A stretch of 60,000 nt of DNA from Nematostella vectensis. Its lineage: Eukaryota; Cnidaria; Anthozoa; Actiniaria; Edwardsiidae. Of this stretch, positions 20,917 to 31,909 are shown piece by piece (positions within the stretch are counted from its first letter, which is position 1; each line of letters starts with the position of its first letter). The position numbers and the translations under genes are program-made. The notes beneath the pieces are model-generated. The model was given only the letters and a program-made list of their open reading frames with translations. It was not told the DNA's origin and did not search any database. The DNA lies in the NCBI RefSeq assembly GCF_932526225.1, contig NC_064041.1, positions 5,082,046 to 5,142,045 on the forward strand, read 5' to 3'.

Positions 20917-22408
20917 TTACGAAAGGGAAATTTGCATAGGCGAGTGAGGTGGGTAGAACGCAGGAGGGTTCCCAAAGGAACTTAGTGGGTAAGGATCAAT
21001 CAGAGAGGTCTTCGTGGATGGAGGGGCACTGGATCCTACTAAAACAGGCGGGGACTGACTTGCGTCACCATTCTTCTCTTCCTTGCTTGTCTTTTGGGGG
21101 TCTTCTGAAGCCAAAGAAGAGGTTTCCGTTTCTACTACAAATCTCGCAGGAGTTTTGACTGCTGCGTGGGCAAATAAGGTACTTGATCTGGGTGTTGGAA
21201 TTTCATATAAATCATTGCCGATGGCTTGATGCGGCTCGGCTTGAGATTTTCCCGGAATCTCGATCTTGTGGGCTTCCTGTGGCGAGACACTTGTTCGTGA
21301 GACTGGGGCGAGGAACAGGAACCTTAAACACATGCTTTTCGTGGCTTGGGTGTCGCGCGTGGCGCACTTTGCTTTAGGACTCTGCTTGCGGGGAACTACA
21401 TGTTGCGGGTTACCTGTGGCGAGACTGTCGCGCATGCCGTTAGACTGAGGCGAGGTACCGGAACATTAAGCGCATGTCCCTCATGGCTTGGGTGTGGCGT
21501 GTGGCGCATTTCGCTCGAGGACTCTGCCTGAGGGGGAACTACTTGTTGCGGGTTACCTGTGGCGAGACTGTCGCGCATGCCCGTGAGAATGGGAGGAGGT
21601 ACAGGAACATTAAGGGCATGTCTTTCATGGCTTGGGTGTGGCGCATTTCGCTCGAGGACTCTGCCTGAGGGAGAACTACTTGTTGCGGGGTTAGCTCGGC
21701 GGGGCCCCCTTTTGGCTTGTCAACTTACTCGATCGGTGGTTCTAGAATGTCTTCTGACTCAATAACCCTCTGGAATACTTCTTGTGCGCTGATCTCTTCG
21801 AGCTCTTGACAAAGTTTCAGCTGTTGTAATCTACTTTCCTGCTCGGCGATCAAGGTAGAAAATTCCATCCTTTTTCTAAGGGCCGCTTTCTTTGCTCTTA
21901 GCTCCGTGAGACTACGTCTGCTACTGAGAGTGCTGTTAGTTTTAAGTGATGTGGTAGTTGAGAAGGTTTCTGCGTTCGCACCTATCCTACTGGAATGGAA
22001 CTGGGCTTTTGCTTTCATTTCCGTAAATTTATTTTTTAGAGCCTTACGCATCTCTGTTATTTCAGTAATTTCTTCGGAATTGCTCGCCATCGCTACACAC
22101 GAGTCCATCGTGTTGTATACTGATGCCGACAACAAGGTCACGTTTTTATCGATTTCAGTCCGTCCCTTACAAAGGGTCGATTTTGTCCTCGAATTTGACA
22201 AACGCATCAAAACACTCTCCCATTTTCTAAAGCTGTTTTCCTTTTTAAGGAACTGAAAAATTCCATTCCCTTGTCGGTAAATCTGCGCTCACGCTGCGGG
22301 AGCTCAATTGGTTCTTCTTGGGTACCCTGTGTTTTTGGTGTATTGGCGGGAAAACTCGATGTAGCTTCGACACTTTCTTCGGATTCCCCGTTCGCAAAAC
22401 TCATTTTG
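20917..22408 (-). pseudogene. Gag-like coiled-coil ORF, frameshifted
   Basis: Starts at MSFANGESEESVEA (22408). Near 22240 an A-run shifts the frame from KRKTALENG to KKENSFRKWESV. It continues through TEMRKALKNKFTEM and a strong coiled coil (RSLTELRAKKAALRKRME, QESRLQQLKLCQELEEI) to a GTAAGT-like donor near 21727. A Pro/Ser-rich minus-strand frame (21435-20917) may be a later exon; between them lies a 143-bp tandem repeat. The helical start plus a coiled coil resembles the N-terminal Gag region of cnidarian BEL/Pao-type or related retroelements. No protease, reverse transcriptase or integrase follows, so this is a fragment at best. Confidence 0.35.
21270..21700. repeat. ~143-bp tandem repeat, three copies
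   Basis: CTTGGGTG recurs at about 21345, 21487 and 21631 (steps 142 and 144 bp), with shared CTGTGGCGAGACTGTCGCGC and GAGGACTCTGCCTGAGGG blocks. The GC-rich unit lies within the Gag-like region. The unequal steps mean no single frame stays coding across it. Confidence 0.8.
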
Positions 22409-22790
22409 TTTCGTAGAAACAACGTTCTTTTGACTTCATAAAACAAGACAAGTCTTTGACTGTAACTGTCGTCTTGACAGTGCAACTAACAAGCACAGTT
22501 TTTTGTTTCTGTTTGTAAAACTCTCAACAATAATAAACCTCTAGGAATCCTCTAGGAACCCTCTAGGAACCCGTCAAACTACAATACAAAAGTTTAAGTA
22601 TAGAAAGAAAGTCAACTAATGTAAGCGAGTACATGAAAATGTGAAATAATAATACATTACTTACGGCTTGTGTGGCTGATGTTGACTCGTGTCTTACTAA
22701 GTAACCGGGCCTAACACAGGAAAACCAAAACTACGCGGGGAGGTAGTTACACCATTAGGTGACATGGTTTAGATTCAGCTTTTAATAATA
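22409..22790. other. Spacer with short tandem CTAGGAACC motif
   Basis: At about 22542-22572 the motif CCTCTAGGAA(C/T) repeats three times. The stretch could be a 5' leader or LTR of the Gag-like ORF, but no second LTR copy is visible in the window. No gene recognised. Confidence 0.4.
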
Positions 22791-22794
22791 TTCT

Positions 22795-23510
22795 ACTAAG
22801 ACTTTCCTCAAATGCATCATATTTATTATTAGGTGGTCTATAAATTACCCCGGCAATTGCATTCTTACGATTTCCATGAATAATTTCAATAAACAATAAA
22901 CTCTATGTTGTCATTATTTTCATTCAAATCAGTACGTATTTTTATGTCTAAATCAGATTTGGTGTAGAAACAAACGCCACTGCCATTCTTTTCTTTCCTG
23001 TTGATAGCCGTAAGGTTATATCCCGGAAGTGTAAAATATTCATCATTACCGTCTTCTAACAACGTTATTTAGGTACAACAAATATGAATCAAGCTTATTT
23101 TTGATTGATCTTAAGTTTAGGTGTATAAAGGATATCTCTTTTTTACACATGCCAGATGATTTATCGATATTGACAAACTGATCAGTTGTGTGATAATTAC
23201 TACCTTTAAAAACGTCAGGGGTTATAAGGTTATTATCCGGATTGAGTAAGCTATTTACTCTATCATTATCTTTATCAAATGCTGAAAACGGATTTAAAGC
23301 CAAATTATCTAGTTTTTCTAAATCTCGCTCAGTAAAACGATTGCTAAGTGCAATATTAAAATCACTTGAGTCAAGATCTGAAAGAGGGAAACAATAATGA
23401 ATACATACTTTACATGTAAATTGAGAAGCATTTAGGGTGTTTATTTCTCGACTCGGTAATTGAAGGCATTTAGGTCTAAGATGGAATTTTTGATGAAATA
23501 ATTGACACAA
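22795..23510 (-). pseudogene. LINE ORF2 endonuclease fragment
   Basis: The minus strand carries the start of an APE-type endonuclease: FIHLNLRSIKNKLDSY (catalytic-Asn strand), then after a frame break YFTLPGYNLTAINRKEKNGSG, GVCFYTKSDL and an IYRPPN-like stretch. The segment before it (23510-23150) includes LSNRFTERDLEKLDN, common ahead of the endonuclease in L2/CR1-like elements. The ORF is lost below about 22790: no reverse transcriptase follows, so the 3' part is missing rather than the usual 5' part. Confidence 0.6.
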
Positions 23511-23786
23511 AATGCTAGTATCTTTCTAACAACTATAATTACAATGGTGACATAAAATATCTTCACCCATCATTATGTCGATAGAAAAGGATTCCACCCA
23601 TCATTGTGTCGAAAGAAGAATATATATCGTTTAACCTCTGTACACCTGGCCATTTATAATGAGTTGGTCTTTTACCATTATTGCTTTATGACCTTCATCT
23701 TTGCAGTTTTCATTATGGGATAGAGCTCTTTTCGTTCAGCGGCAATTTCTTTTGGGAATTGTTCGGCCACAGCAATGTTGGTGCCT

Positions 23787-24406
23787 TTAAGTCGATAGGC
23801 CAATCGTCGGATGGACTCTGTCTTGAAATCTCAAAAACCTCGCGATAAGAGGCCTTGGCTTGTCCTTTTTCGGGTCCCGTCTACCAATGCGGTGGGCTCG
23901 CTCAATTTCAATTGCTTTTACTTCTTCATCTTTAAATTTAAAGTTAGTGACCAGGACTTTTTGTGCAACAGCAAATGGGTCTTCCTCCGCGCATTCATTC
24001 ATGTTGTAAAATATCAGATTGTTTCGCATGGACTGCGCTTTGAGGTCAACAAGCTCATGCTTTAAATCCTTTATTAACGCACTTGTATTATTCACTTGAG
24101 TTCCAAGATCGTTTAATGCTCTCTCTTGGGTCAGTTGCGTTTTTTTTCTACTGTCTCAGTTTTTTCATGCGCAGACTCCACAGAAATTTTCAGTTCACGA
24201 ATCTCTTCGTCCACGTGCGTGAGTCTTGCTTCGATAACTTCCAATTTGTCCAGTTTTGTATTTATCTGTTCCATGATCGTCATTAATTTCTCCATATCTG
24301 TCGGACCGTTGTTTTCTGCCTTTTCTTATTTGGTTTTAGGCTTGAGTGGCGTGCTGCTTGGAGAATTGTTTAATTTTTTTGAAGAGCGTTTACCAAGAGC
24401 AGCCAT
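23787..24406 (-). pseudogene. LINE ORF1 with coiled coil and RNA-binding-like domain
   Basis: ATG at 24406 (MAALGKRSSKKLN). A TAA interrupts KPKTK/EKAENN, and an A-run near 24150 causes a frameshift. The coiled coil (EQINTKLDKLEV, DEEIRELKISVE) leads to MRNNLIFYNMNE and IERAHRIGRRD, then RPLIARFLRFQDR, the layout of Transposase_22-like ORF1 proteins. It lies directly upstream of the endonuclease fragment in the same orientation, so both are one LINE insertion. Confidence 0.65.
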
Positions 24407-26746
24407 TACCTGATACCTGGATAAAAGTTTGAATTCTATGTTAAATGCCCTATAGAACGGAATACACAGTGGATTACATGAAATGCCCTCTACTACTATA
24501 CATCAAATGTAGGCCTTGTCTCAATCAAAATTCCTGATAAATATCATCAGTGTTACTTGCCCTCAGACTCTGAATCGGATACATGATCGCTGCCATCATC
24601 ATCGTCGTCATCATCATAATCACTCTCTTCTTCATTGTCTTCCTCATCATTGTTGCCCGACTTGTTTTGACAGTCTTCCCCATTGGCTGAGCAACCACAG
24701 AGATCTGTGCACTTCAAACCCGACTTCTTGCACTGGCACCTGTTTGTGACGCACTTGTCCTTGGCGCATTTACACTTGACTAACTGGATAATGGCCTGTG
24801 GGGCAGGAGGTGATGTGATCATAACCGGGTCCCACACCTTGTCGCCATCGTTCCATTTCCACCCATACTTCTCTGGTGATGGTAAGACTGGGTTGGCAAC
24901 TGTTATCGTTGTTCCAGACGAGTAGCTGATAATGCCCTCGAAGAACAGCTTGATGCAAGGTTGCGTCAGTGGGGGGAAGCTGTTGCGATCTGGCTTGTTT
25001 CTTGGTGAAAAGCCACCATCGCAATTCCTTCAGGGGGAAGATTTCTGTCTTCGGGACCAAGACCTGGCAAACAAATTTCGCTACACCACTGTGGCTCTCG
25101 TCACTTGGGAGAGGACTTGTTCTGAGCTGAGCTAGAGACCGAAGCCCATGACATGAGCAGTGATTCCTTTAGCCTGCAATTCATAGTATTATTTGTTACT
25201 TTGGATTGAATTTTGATTAGTTTTACTTTTGCTTACTAAGCCTATACCTGCATGAGAGCGGTGAGACCATACGTGGGCAGGGGCTGCTAGTAGCGGTGGA
25301 GCTCCGATCCTGGTGAGGGGCTGGCATTCATTAACAAGGGAATTAAATCCCGCCCAGACATGCACTTGAGATGGGCTCATCCCTCCATTAGCATCTTCAA
25401 CTGGAAAGTGCGTAAGATTGCGCACAAGGAGCCAAGCGAAATCCTTCAACATAACTGTTATTGGAAGATCCTCCACACTGAAGCTAGAGGAAGGGTAGGT
25501 AGGACTTTTCGGGGTTTTAGGAGCAGGGCATTCTAGCATTGTTGTCTGGGGAAGGTCTTTAACAGAGCGATCGTTGCTTCTCGTCGAATCCAATCTATGG
25601 TAACAACTAAAATGAAAGCTGTAATTAATACTGCAAAATAATGTATATTGTGAGAGTGTTACTTTAAGTAATTCACCTGAGCTTTGGTGTAGAATCCTAG
25701 TCGTATTTCCTCATGTCTTCGGAAAAATCCACGTTGTCTGCAGCAATAAAGATGTGGCTTCCAGGTACAACGTCCGGCGGGATGAACAGGCCACTTCTCT
25801 GTTCCATGCGCTGGACCACGTACTTTTGAATTTGGGATTCAGCTCTTAGAATACGATTGTATTCTACCGACATCCCGAATCCATGCAGCATATTAACGAT
25901 CGATTTGCTCCTAATACACTGATGTATTGCCAAACCAATGCCAAGCTGTTGTGTCATTTCTTTTGGTGTCCGAAATACCTTAAAACAACATGAAAATAGA
26001 ATAAATAAATAAATGAAAAAAATATATATCATTTATTCGAAGGGCGTTAAAAACCAAACTAAAAATACCTCAGACTTCCTGTTCTTCACCTGGCGGTCAG
26101 TAAGGCGGTCATCGAGATGGTGCTTTGTCTCAGGATGACTGCCCGCTTGTAGACCTCACTGAGCTTTTTATCTAGGATTAAAAAACGACATTTCAATAGT
26201 TTATGTAATTATCACGAAAATATCCCACAGAATGCTGCTTTTAAAAACGTTGTGCACTCACCCGAAGCGAAATCCATAGGACCGTGTATTACCCATCTGA
26301 AATAGCAATGGAGCTGCTTTGGAAGGTGCATTTCACCAAGGTCGTCAAACCGTCCAGTGAAGATCAAGCTCTCGCTGTTGTTTATGCGCTTGCGAAGGAG
26401 TACTGCAGCATCATAAATTACTTTCATTTCGGCGTCTGTGAAACAGTCTTTCTCGATTGATATCACGGAGTTATCACGAGTTTCTTTGATAGTCAGTCTT
26501 TCTGGCTCATTAACTTGTTTCGGCGCCTGTGAAACTCAACATCCGGAATATGACTTGCAACTAGTTGCTCAAGGGTCTTTCAGGTGCATGATGGATTTTC
26601 TGCATCATTTTCGCGAAGAACATTTGTATATAGAGTCTCAAGTTCTGCCATATTCAAAGGTTTCCCCTTTCTCAAAGCCTTCTTAGTTATATCTAAGAAC
26701 TCCATTCTACCAGCTATCACGGCATCATTATCACTTGTTGAGTCAT

Positions 26747-28729
26747 GGCCAGAAATACCGAACCGGAAGCCATTTTGATGTTATGTTCGAGCTCGCGCGC
26801 TTGCCAATCAACTGATTGTTTTTTCTGGTCTGTCATTGGCTTATTTTCCGAACGGCGCGTTTGTTTATAAAATGGCGAAAAGACGGAAGATTGGCTCTTA
26901 CGCTACATTAAATCAGTTAACGAGCCTTGATTTAAGTCCTATTGTCATATAAAGACAAGTTAAAGGGAAAGGAAAGCTCTGGGAAGTGGAAAGGCTGATC
27001 ACCTCACGCCAAATTACCAAAAAAAAGGTAAGAACTTAGTTGTAATCAGGGAGAAGCGAGTTAACCTGCCGACTAGCTTTTCGTCGTTTTAGGGCACGTT
27101 GCTCCCGACGAGGTTTTAACGTTATCCGCCGTATTAGGGCCCCTTGCCCTCGGCTGGATTTGGTGGAAGTTTCATCGGTAAGGCGACCTATCTTCGCAAA
27201 GTCTTTCAGTGCAACTAAGTTGATAATCAATTCTATTTGACAACCACGTGTAGTTAGAATACCTGGTGCTTTGGAGGGGTTTTCTCGACGTACGATTCAT
27301 TCATCTGATTGCATTTGGTATGAACGACGTTAAGCATGAAATCAGTGCGTACATGTACATCTGTCAATTTGATTATATTCAGAAAATTATAAAATTAAAT
27401 TTGTCAGAGGGCAGAAACAGTTCCTATTCTACGTCAGTTATTCAAAGCAAACAAACACTGGAATATCCTAGTTATAGTTGGATGTTGATTTCTTTTGCAG
27501 AACCTTTACCACATTACCTGCTGTCCTTGTGTCAGATATAGATTTAATAAATATCTTACCAGCCTATAAAAGGGCTGAATATTATTTACAAAGAATATTA
27601 TACAAAGTGTACAATAAATTTGTTAAATATAGCAGAAATTACAAGAAGAAGTTATGCTAGATTCAGAAATAGATGGAGAGCGTTACTAGATTCAGCAGAA
27701 CTTGACACGAGAATGCCGGATGGTGTAGATGGATTAGATGGTGCACATTTAGCTGTTGTAGTGATGCTTGTAAAAGTCTTGGCGTAAATGCTAAATTTTA
27801 TCGTGACTCAAGACGTTTTCTGTCTCTATGAGAAAAGCATCCCCAGGAACATTTCCGTTGAACAGGTCAATGAACCTAATCTTACAAGTAGTTTCGCACT
27901 TAACATCGGAAGTCCGATATTAATCTTGGGCCAGAACACAACTTTGTTTGCGTTTTGCAATTGATCCCTAACGTAGATTTAGCTTAGAGTTTTGTGATTC
28001 TGTCAGAAAAACCATAGATGGCTTAGAGTCTGACATTTTACCTTTGATCTCCTATGACATCTTGTTTTCATAGGACTTGATTGAAGCAAAACAAAAAGTG
28101 ACTCGCGCGAAAACAACTTGACAAACTTGTTGCTATGATTGCTATGGTATTGGAGGTTCCTCATTACTAGGCTCTCTCGGCATAGAATGACAACATAAAG
28201 CGAACACGCCTAGAACATTTTCAGCAAATATGGCGGCGATCAGCACTCGAGGAGTCGAACAAAACACCGTTTTCTCGTGTACTCTCGCGGTATTAGAGAA
28301 GTATTCGATACAAGGACACACGTGCGACATTCGCGACGCAATCATTGATAAAATCGCTCTGATTTTAGTGGCAAAACCGAAGCTAAAACTTTGAAATAAC
28401 GTTTAAAAAAGGATATGTCACTGTTTCATTGTTCGGGATTCGAAATCAAGGCCGTGCAATTGTTGCTTCACAATCAATGATGCGGAAACCGAGGCCGCAA
28501 TGCTAGAACTTCTGCAAATTAAAATTAACTATGTTAGCCGGACAAACATTCTATACTTGCTCAGTAATCCAACCAAAGGCCGTGCAATGTGTGAATTTTA
28601 TTATTTCTATAAATATCAAGGTTTGTAATTCTGGAGTCGAATACTTTACATTGATTTCTATCCTGCGAAAAACGCTGGTTTTTCAAAGTCTCGCGCGCTA
28701 CTGCGCATGTCAGTTCGGTATTTCTGGCC
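26747..28729. mobile_element. 1983-bp non-autonomous element with 17-bp TIRs
   Basis: GGCCAGAAATACCGAAC begins at 26747 and recurs inverted, ending at 28729. AT lies on both outer sides (26745-26746 and 28730-28731), which fits a 2-bp target duplication. The element sits between the N-terminal and later exons of the TE-derived gene. Apart from antisense overlap, nothing coding is seen inside. The superfamily is undetermined; the AT duplication resembles the ISL2EU case, but the TIR sequence differs. Confidence 0.5.
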
Positions 28730-29067
28730 ATGTACTGGGAGCTTCGCAGGACATTTGTGACATTACGTAGGTAACAGCTATTTTGGTATTTGACATCTAT
28801 GGCAACAGCGTCTCCAGTGTCGATTGATATAGCGAGCTTTGTTTGCAATTTCACATCTCCAAGAATCTCTACAGCAGACCGGATAGACAACCCTGCTGCC
28901 TGTGTGCTTACAGCATGTAGCGAAAATTTGTATTTGGCAGGCTGATCACAGAAGAAGCAAAGTGCCTTATCGTAGGGGGTCGTCTGTGACCTTGTTATTT
29001 TCTTGCTCTCATCCTTTTTCCACTTAGAATTTGGTCCATCCTCAAATTTCATATGGGCTCTTTTCAG

Positions 29068-29480
29068 TTTAAACTTAAATAAATACTCCCTATACACATG
29101 TATATATAGCTTACGCTAGTAATGGGAGGGTTGGTCAGCTTTAAAGCCGGCGTAGGTGCGAAGGCACCTTTAGCTGCCTGATGGCCGGCAGAGCGGCTGT
29201 TTTAAATGCCTCTAGGGTTACTTGATTGACAACGTTACTGGGAAGTAAGTTCCAGATTCTTATAGCTCTTGGAAAAAAGGAATAATTATAGGATAGAATA
29301 TTAGACTGTAGTTGCAAAAAACTATGGTTATGCCTCCTAGTGACTCTATATGACGGTTGAGAAACAGAAGTAGGGAGAGGGCAGGCCACAAGGTTGTTAT
29401 AGAATTTAAACATTAGAACTGACTGGTGGAATAGTCTTCTAGTTTCAAGCGTATCCCATTTTAGTTGGTTCACAAGTTGG
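29068..29480 (-). mobile_element. LINE 3' end inserted in an exon
   Basis: Minus-strand reading: WDTLETRRLFHQSVLMFKFY, RRHNHSFLQLQ, FFPRAIRIWNLLP, the familiar C terminus of CR1/L2/Rex-like LINE polyproteins, then a short 3' UTR. The host exon reads CYQNATNAG up to 29481 and resumes LKRAHMKFEDG at 29067, so removing about 413 bp joins the exon in frame. The flanking overlap is only about three T residues, consistent with a minimal target duplication. 5' truncation is typical of LINE insertions. Confidence 0.75.
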
Positions 29481-29740
29481 TTTTCCAGCGTTAGTGGCAT
29501 TCTGATAGCATGATCTATGCCAAGTTGCATGTTGGCTGCAAAGTGCAGCCAATTCTTCCACGGAGTAGGGTTTGAGCATTTCCCAATTACCTTTATAAAA
29601 AGGATCTGCATATTTTCTTCTCTCTTCTATGAATTGAAGCAACGTTTAATGGGACGACGGATTTTGTACCAAGGGCTCTTTTGTTTTCTCGTGACACAAT
29701 ATACGGAATCAAAATCTGGTTTGTCGTATGACGTGGCCGG

Positions 29741-30376
29741 AAAGGCCACCTAGGCTGTACTTACAGAACTTATAGAGAAAATGGTTCAAGAACTAATAAA
29801 TTAAATAGCCTTGCGACAAAAATAATGCTATTACCTTCTGAATATATGATACTCATTTGCTGCAAGTTTCGTGAGATTTCGTTAACAAATAATATAGATA
29901 TTAAGGATTTTATAAATATGCCTCGTTTTCATTTCAAGGGTCACGTGACAGACTAAAAACAAGGGTATGTCCTCTGAATAATGTGATGATAATCCGCTGC
30001 AAGTTTCGTGATATTTCGTTGTAAAATAGCAAAGATATTAATTTTAAACGCGGATGACTCGCGTGATATTTATTCATTGAAAGTTGTTATAACATAATTA
30101 ATAAATACAGCTTCAATTCACTTTACAAACGTTGCTAAATATACACGTGTTTAAGGTTCTTTTTGTAAACGAAACAACTGTTTCAAAATATAGAAAGTTT
30201 AATGGGATGTCACTTGTAGGAATTAAAATTTATTGTGCAATTGGAAAAGTGACAATTTGGCATGACAGCCTTTGCAGAAGTATTTGCAGAGTATAAGGCA
30301 GATTTAACAGCCGGACTGGAAGCAAGAATTTAATTGTGTACTCTAGATTTGATTGATCATAAAATCACCTTCCCAC
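29741..30376. other. No gene recognised
   Basis: AT-rich spacer. Two partly similar stretches around 29860 and 29995 share GCAAGTTTCGTGA and TATTTCGTT. No coding signal. Confidence 0.45.
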
Positions 30377-31000
30377 TTAAGGTAATTCCCTTGAAATAGT
30401 TCTACTATCCAGAAATTTTTAAAACTTGGCATAAACAATATTGTTAAGGGCTTTCAAAACGTGTAATAAAATAATGGGGTTACCAACCTTGTTTTCACAA
30501 CAGAGGGGCGTAGAGTTGACGCGTTTTACTGATCACGCAAGGAAAAATCCCAACTCTTAGTTTTCAAAAAGAGTGCCTATAGTCTTTAGAAAATTAAGTT
30601 GTTTGTTAAGCTGCCAAAATCCGATCTCCTAGACAATAACTCGTGGTAGCTCACGTTCAAAACAAATTACATTTTAGGAGATCACACTAAACAACAGTTT
30701 CGCCACTATATGGTAAAAGCGCCATTTTAAAGTATTTCTATGGCTTTTAAGATAAAATAAACAAAATAAACTTCTTCTATCCAACTTTTTTTCTTCTTTC
30801 AATATATTATTTTTCCGTATATATTTAACTATTTGAGCAAATAAAAATGGGGGTAACCGACATCGTTTTTCTGTCAAAGAAATTTTAAGTAATAAAACGC
30901 GCACCTTTTGATTTCTTTCTTATACAAATGTGTCACGCGCGCAGCGCGCGCCACTATGAGTTGAAGGGGTGCATAGTGCAATTCAAGGGAATTACCTTAA
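30377..31000. mobile_element. MITE with TTAA target and GGTAATTCCCTTGAA TIRs
   Basis: TTAAGGTAATTCCCTTGAA at 30377-30395 has an exact inverted match at 30982-31000, 624 bp end to end. TTAA at both ends fits the duplication made by piggyBac- and Kolobok-type transposases. The inside is AT-rich and non-coding, with a GC palindrome (CGCGCGCAGCGCGCG) near 30937. Confidence 0.75.
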
Positions 31001-31909
31001 ACAAGTGGTTCTATTACAACTCTTCCATACTTTTGTAGATAAAACATCCATAATGATGTATTTATATGGTTTGAAGCATCATTGTCATTGTGGATGATTC
31101 TGTTCTGTTAGGGTCAATATTCTCATATCGAATTATTTCATTAATTGTTAGCTGTTAGTGATTGCAATTTTAATTTATTAAATGTGTGATTACGTTAATA
31201 TTGATCGTGATATTTGAATAGACTTGTAATTAGTATGATACAGTAAGTATGATGATTATACCCTCACAGGCTTGGGGCACTCCCTAGAAAATTCACATAT
31301 CCTCAGCCTATCCCTATCCTATGCATCCCTTTGGGGTCTCTCAGAGTATGTATGTCTCTTGCAGACCTTCCCAAAGAATACAGATCAAATTTTCTGTGTT
31401 TTATGATTTCCGGTTAAAGATCTTGTTGTCCATACAACTGTGGTGGCATGTTAATCTCTTAGGATTGACCTTGCCTTCATTCACAACCATTTTGATGATT
31501 CTTAATGGGCATATGTGACCTTTTTGTTAGAGGAAGTCTCCCCCAGGCATAATAGAAGTAATAATATGTGGTACTGTAGATGCAAGAAAGACTAGAGCAT
31601 GTAACTTCTCAGAGTTCTAGAGCATCAAACTTCTTTATTTGAATAAATTTGGGTGTGTATTATTATCTTTTAAAATATACAGAAATGATCACATTAGCTC
31701 TTGTCCTAGAATATTGTAATACTTTTCCCTACAGGAATGTGATCCATTTGGTAAAAGAGAAAATTTGAACACATACAATCTCAAAAATACCCTACGATGG
31801 AAGTTAAGGGGTAAAAGTTATGCAAACACAGATCAACCAATCTGTTAAAATTTCATCGTCACAACTTGTACATTTCTGTCCCATAATCACTAAAAAACGT
31901 CTTTTAGTA
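31001..31909. other. No gene recognised
   Basis: AT-rich sequence without recognisable domains, repeats or splice-bounded exons. Confidence 0.45.

Larger units (their letters stand above)
24553..29740 (-). pseudogene. Multi-exon TE-derived gene with Cys-rich (CXC-like) C terminus, interrupted
   Basis: Exons on the minus strand: an N-terminal part 29740-28740 with CH and CFFC-type metal ligands (ILCHEKTK, WHRSCYQ, ALCFFCDQ); about 26740-26262; 26171-26069; 25978-25678; 25606-25248; 25173-24553. Splice sites and phases agree at the internal junctions I checked. Motifs in order: CFTDAEMKVIYDA, CYFRWVIHGPMD, QLGIGLAIHQCIRSK, VEYNRIL, FIAADNVDF, then KGITAHVMGFG, then ELRWWLFTKKQA and a Cys-rich stretch (KCKCAKDKC, CQCKKSGLKC) with an acidic tail. 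Stops occur at TAA in the first part, TGA near 26590 and TAG near 25698. I recognise a repeated cnidarian family of unknown function. Between MGFG and the C-terminal block a long segment present in relatives appears to be missing. Confidence 0.6.

Noticed and set aside
22490-22760. 5' LTR for the Gag-like ORF
   Set aside because: Position is right but no second copy exists in the window, so it cannot be shown.
24516-24749. His-rich plus-strand ORF
   Set aside because: Antisense of the acidic tail of the minus-strand Cys-rich domain.
27266-27660. Two plus-strand ORFs of 91 and 60 residues
   Set aside because: They lie within the non-autonomous element, overlap each other in different frames and have no motif.
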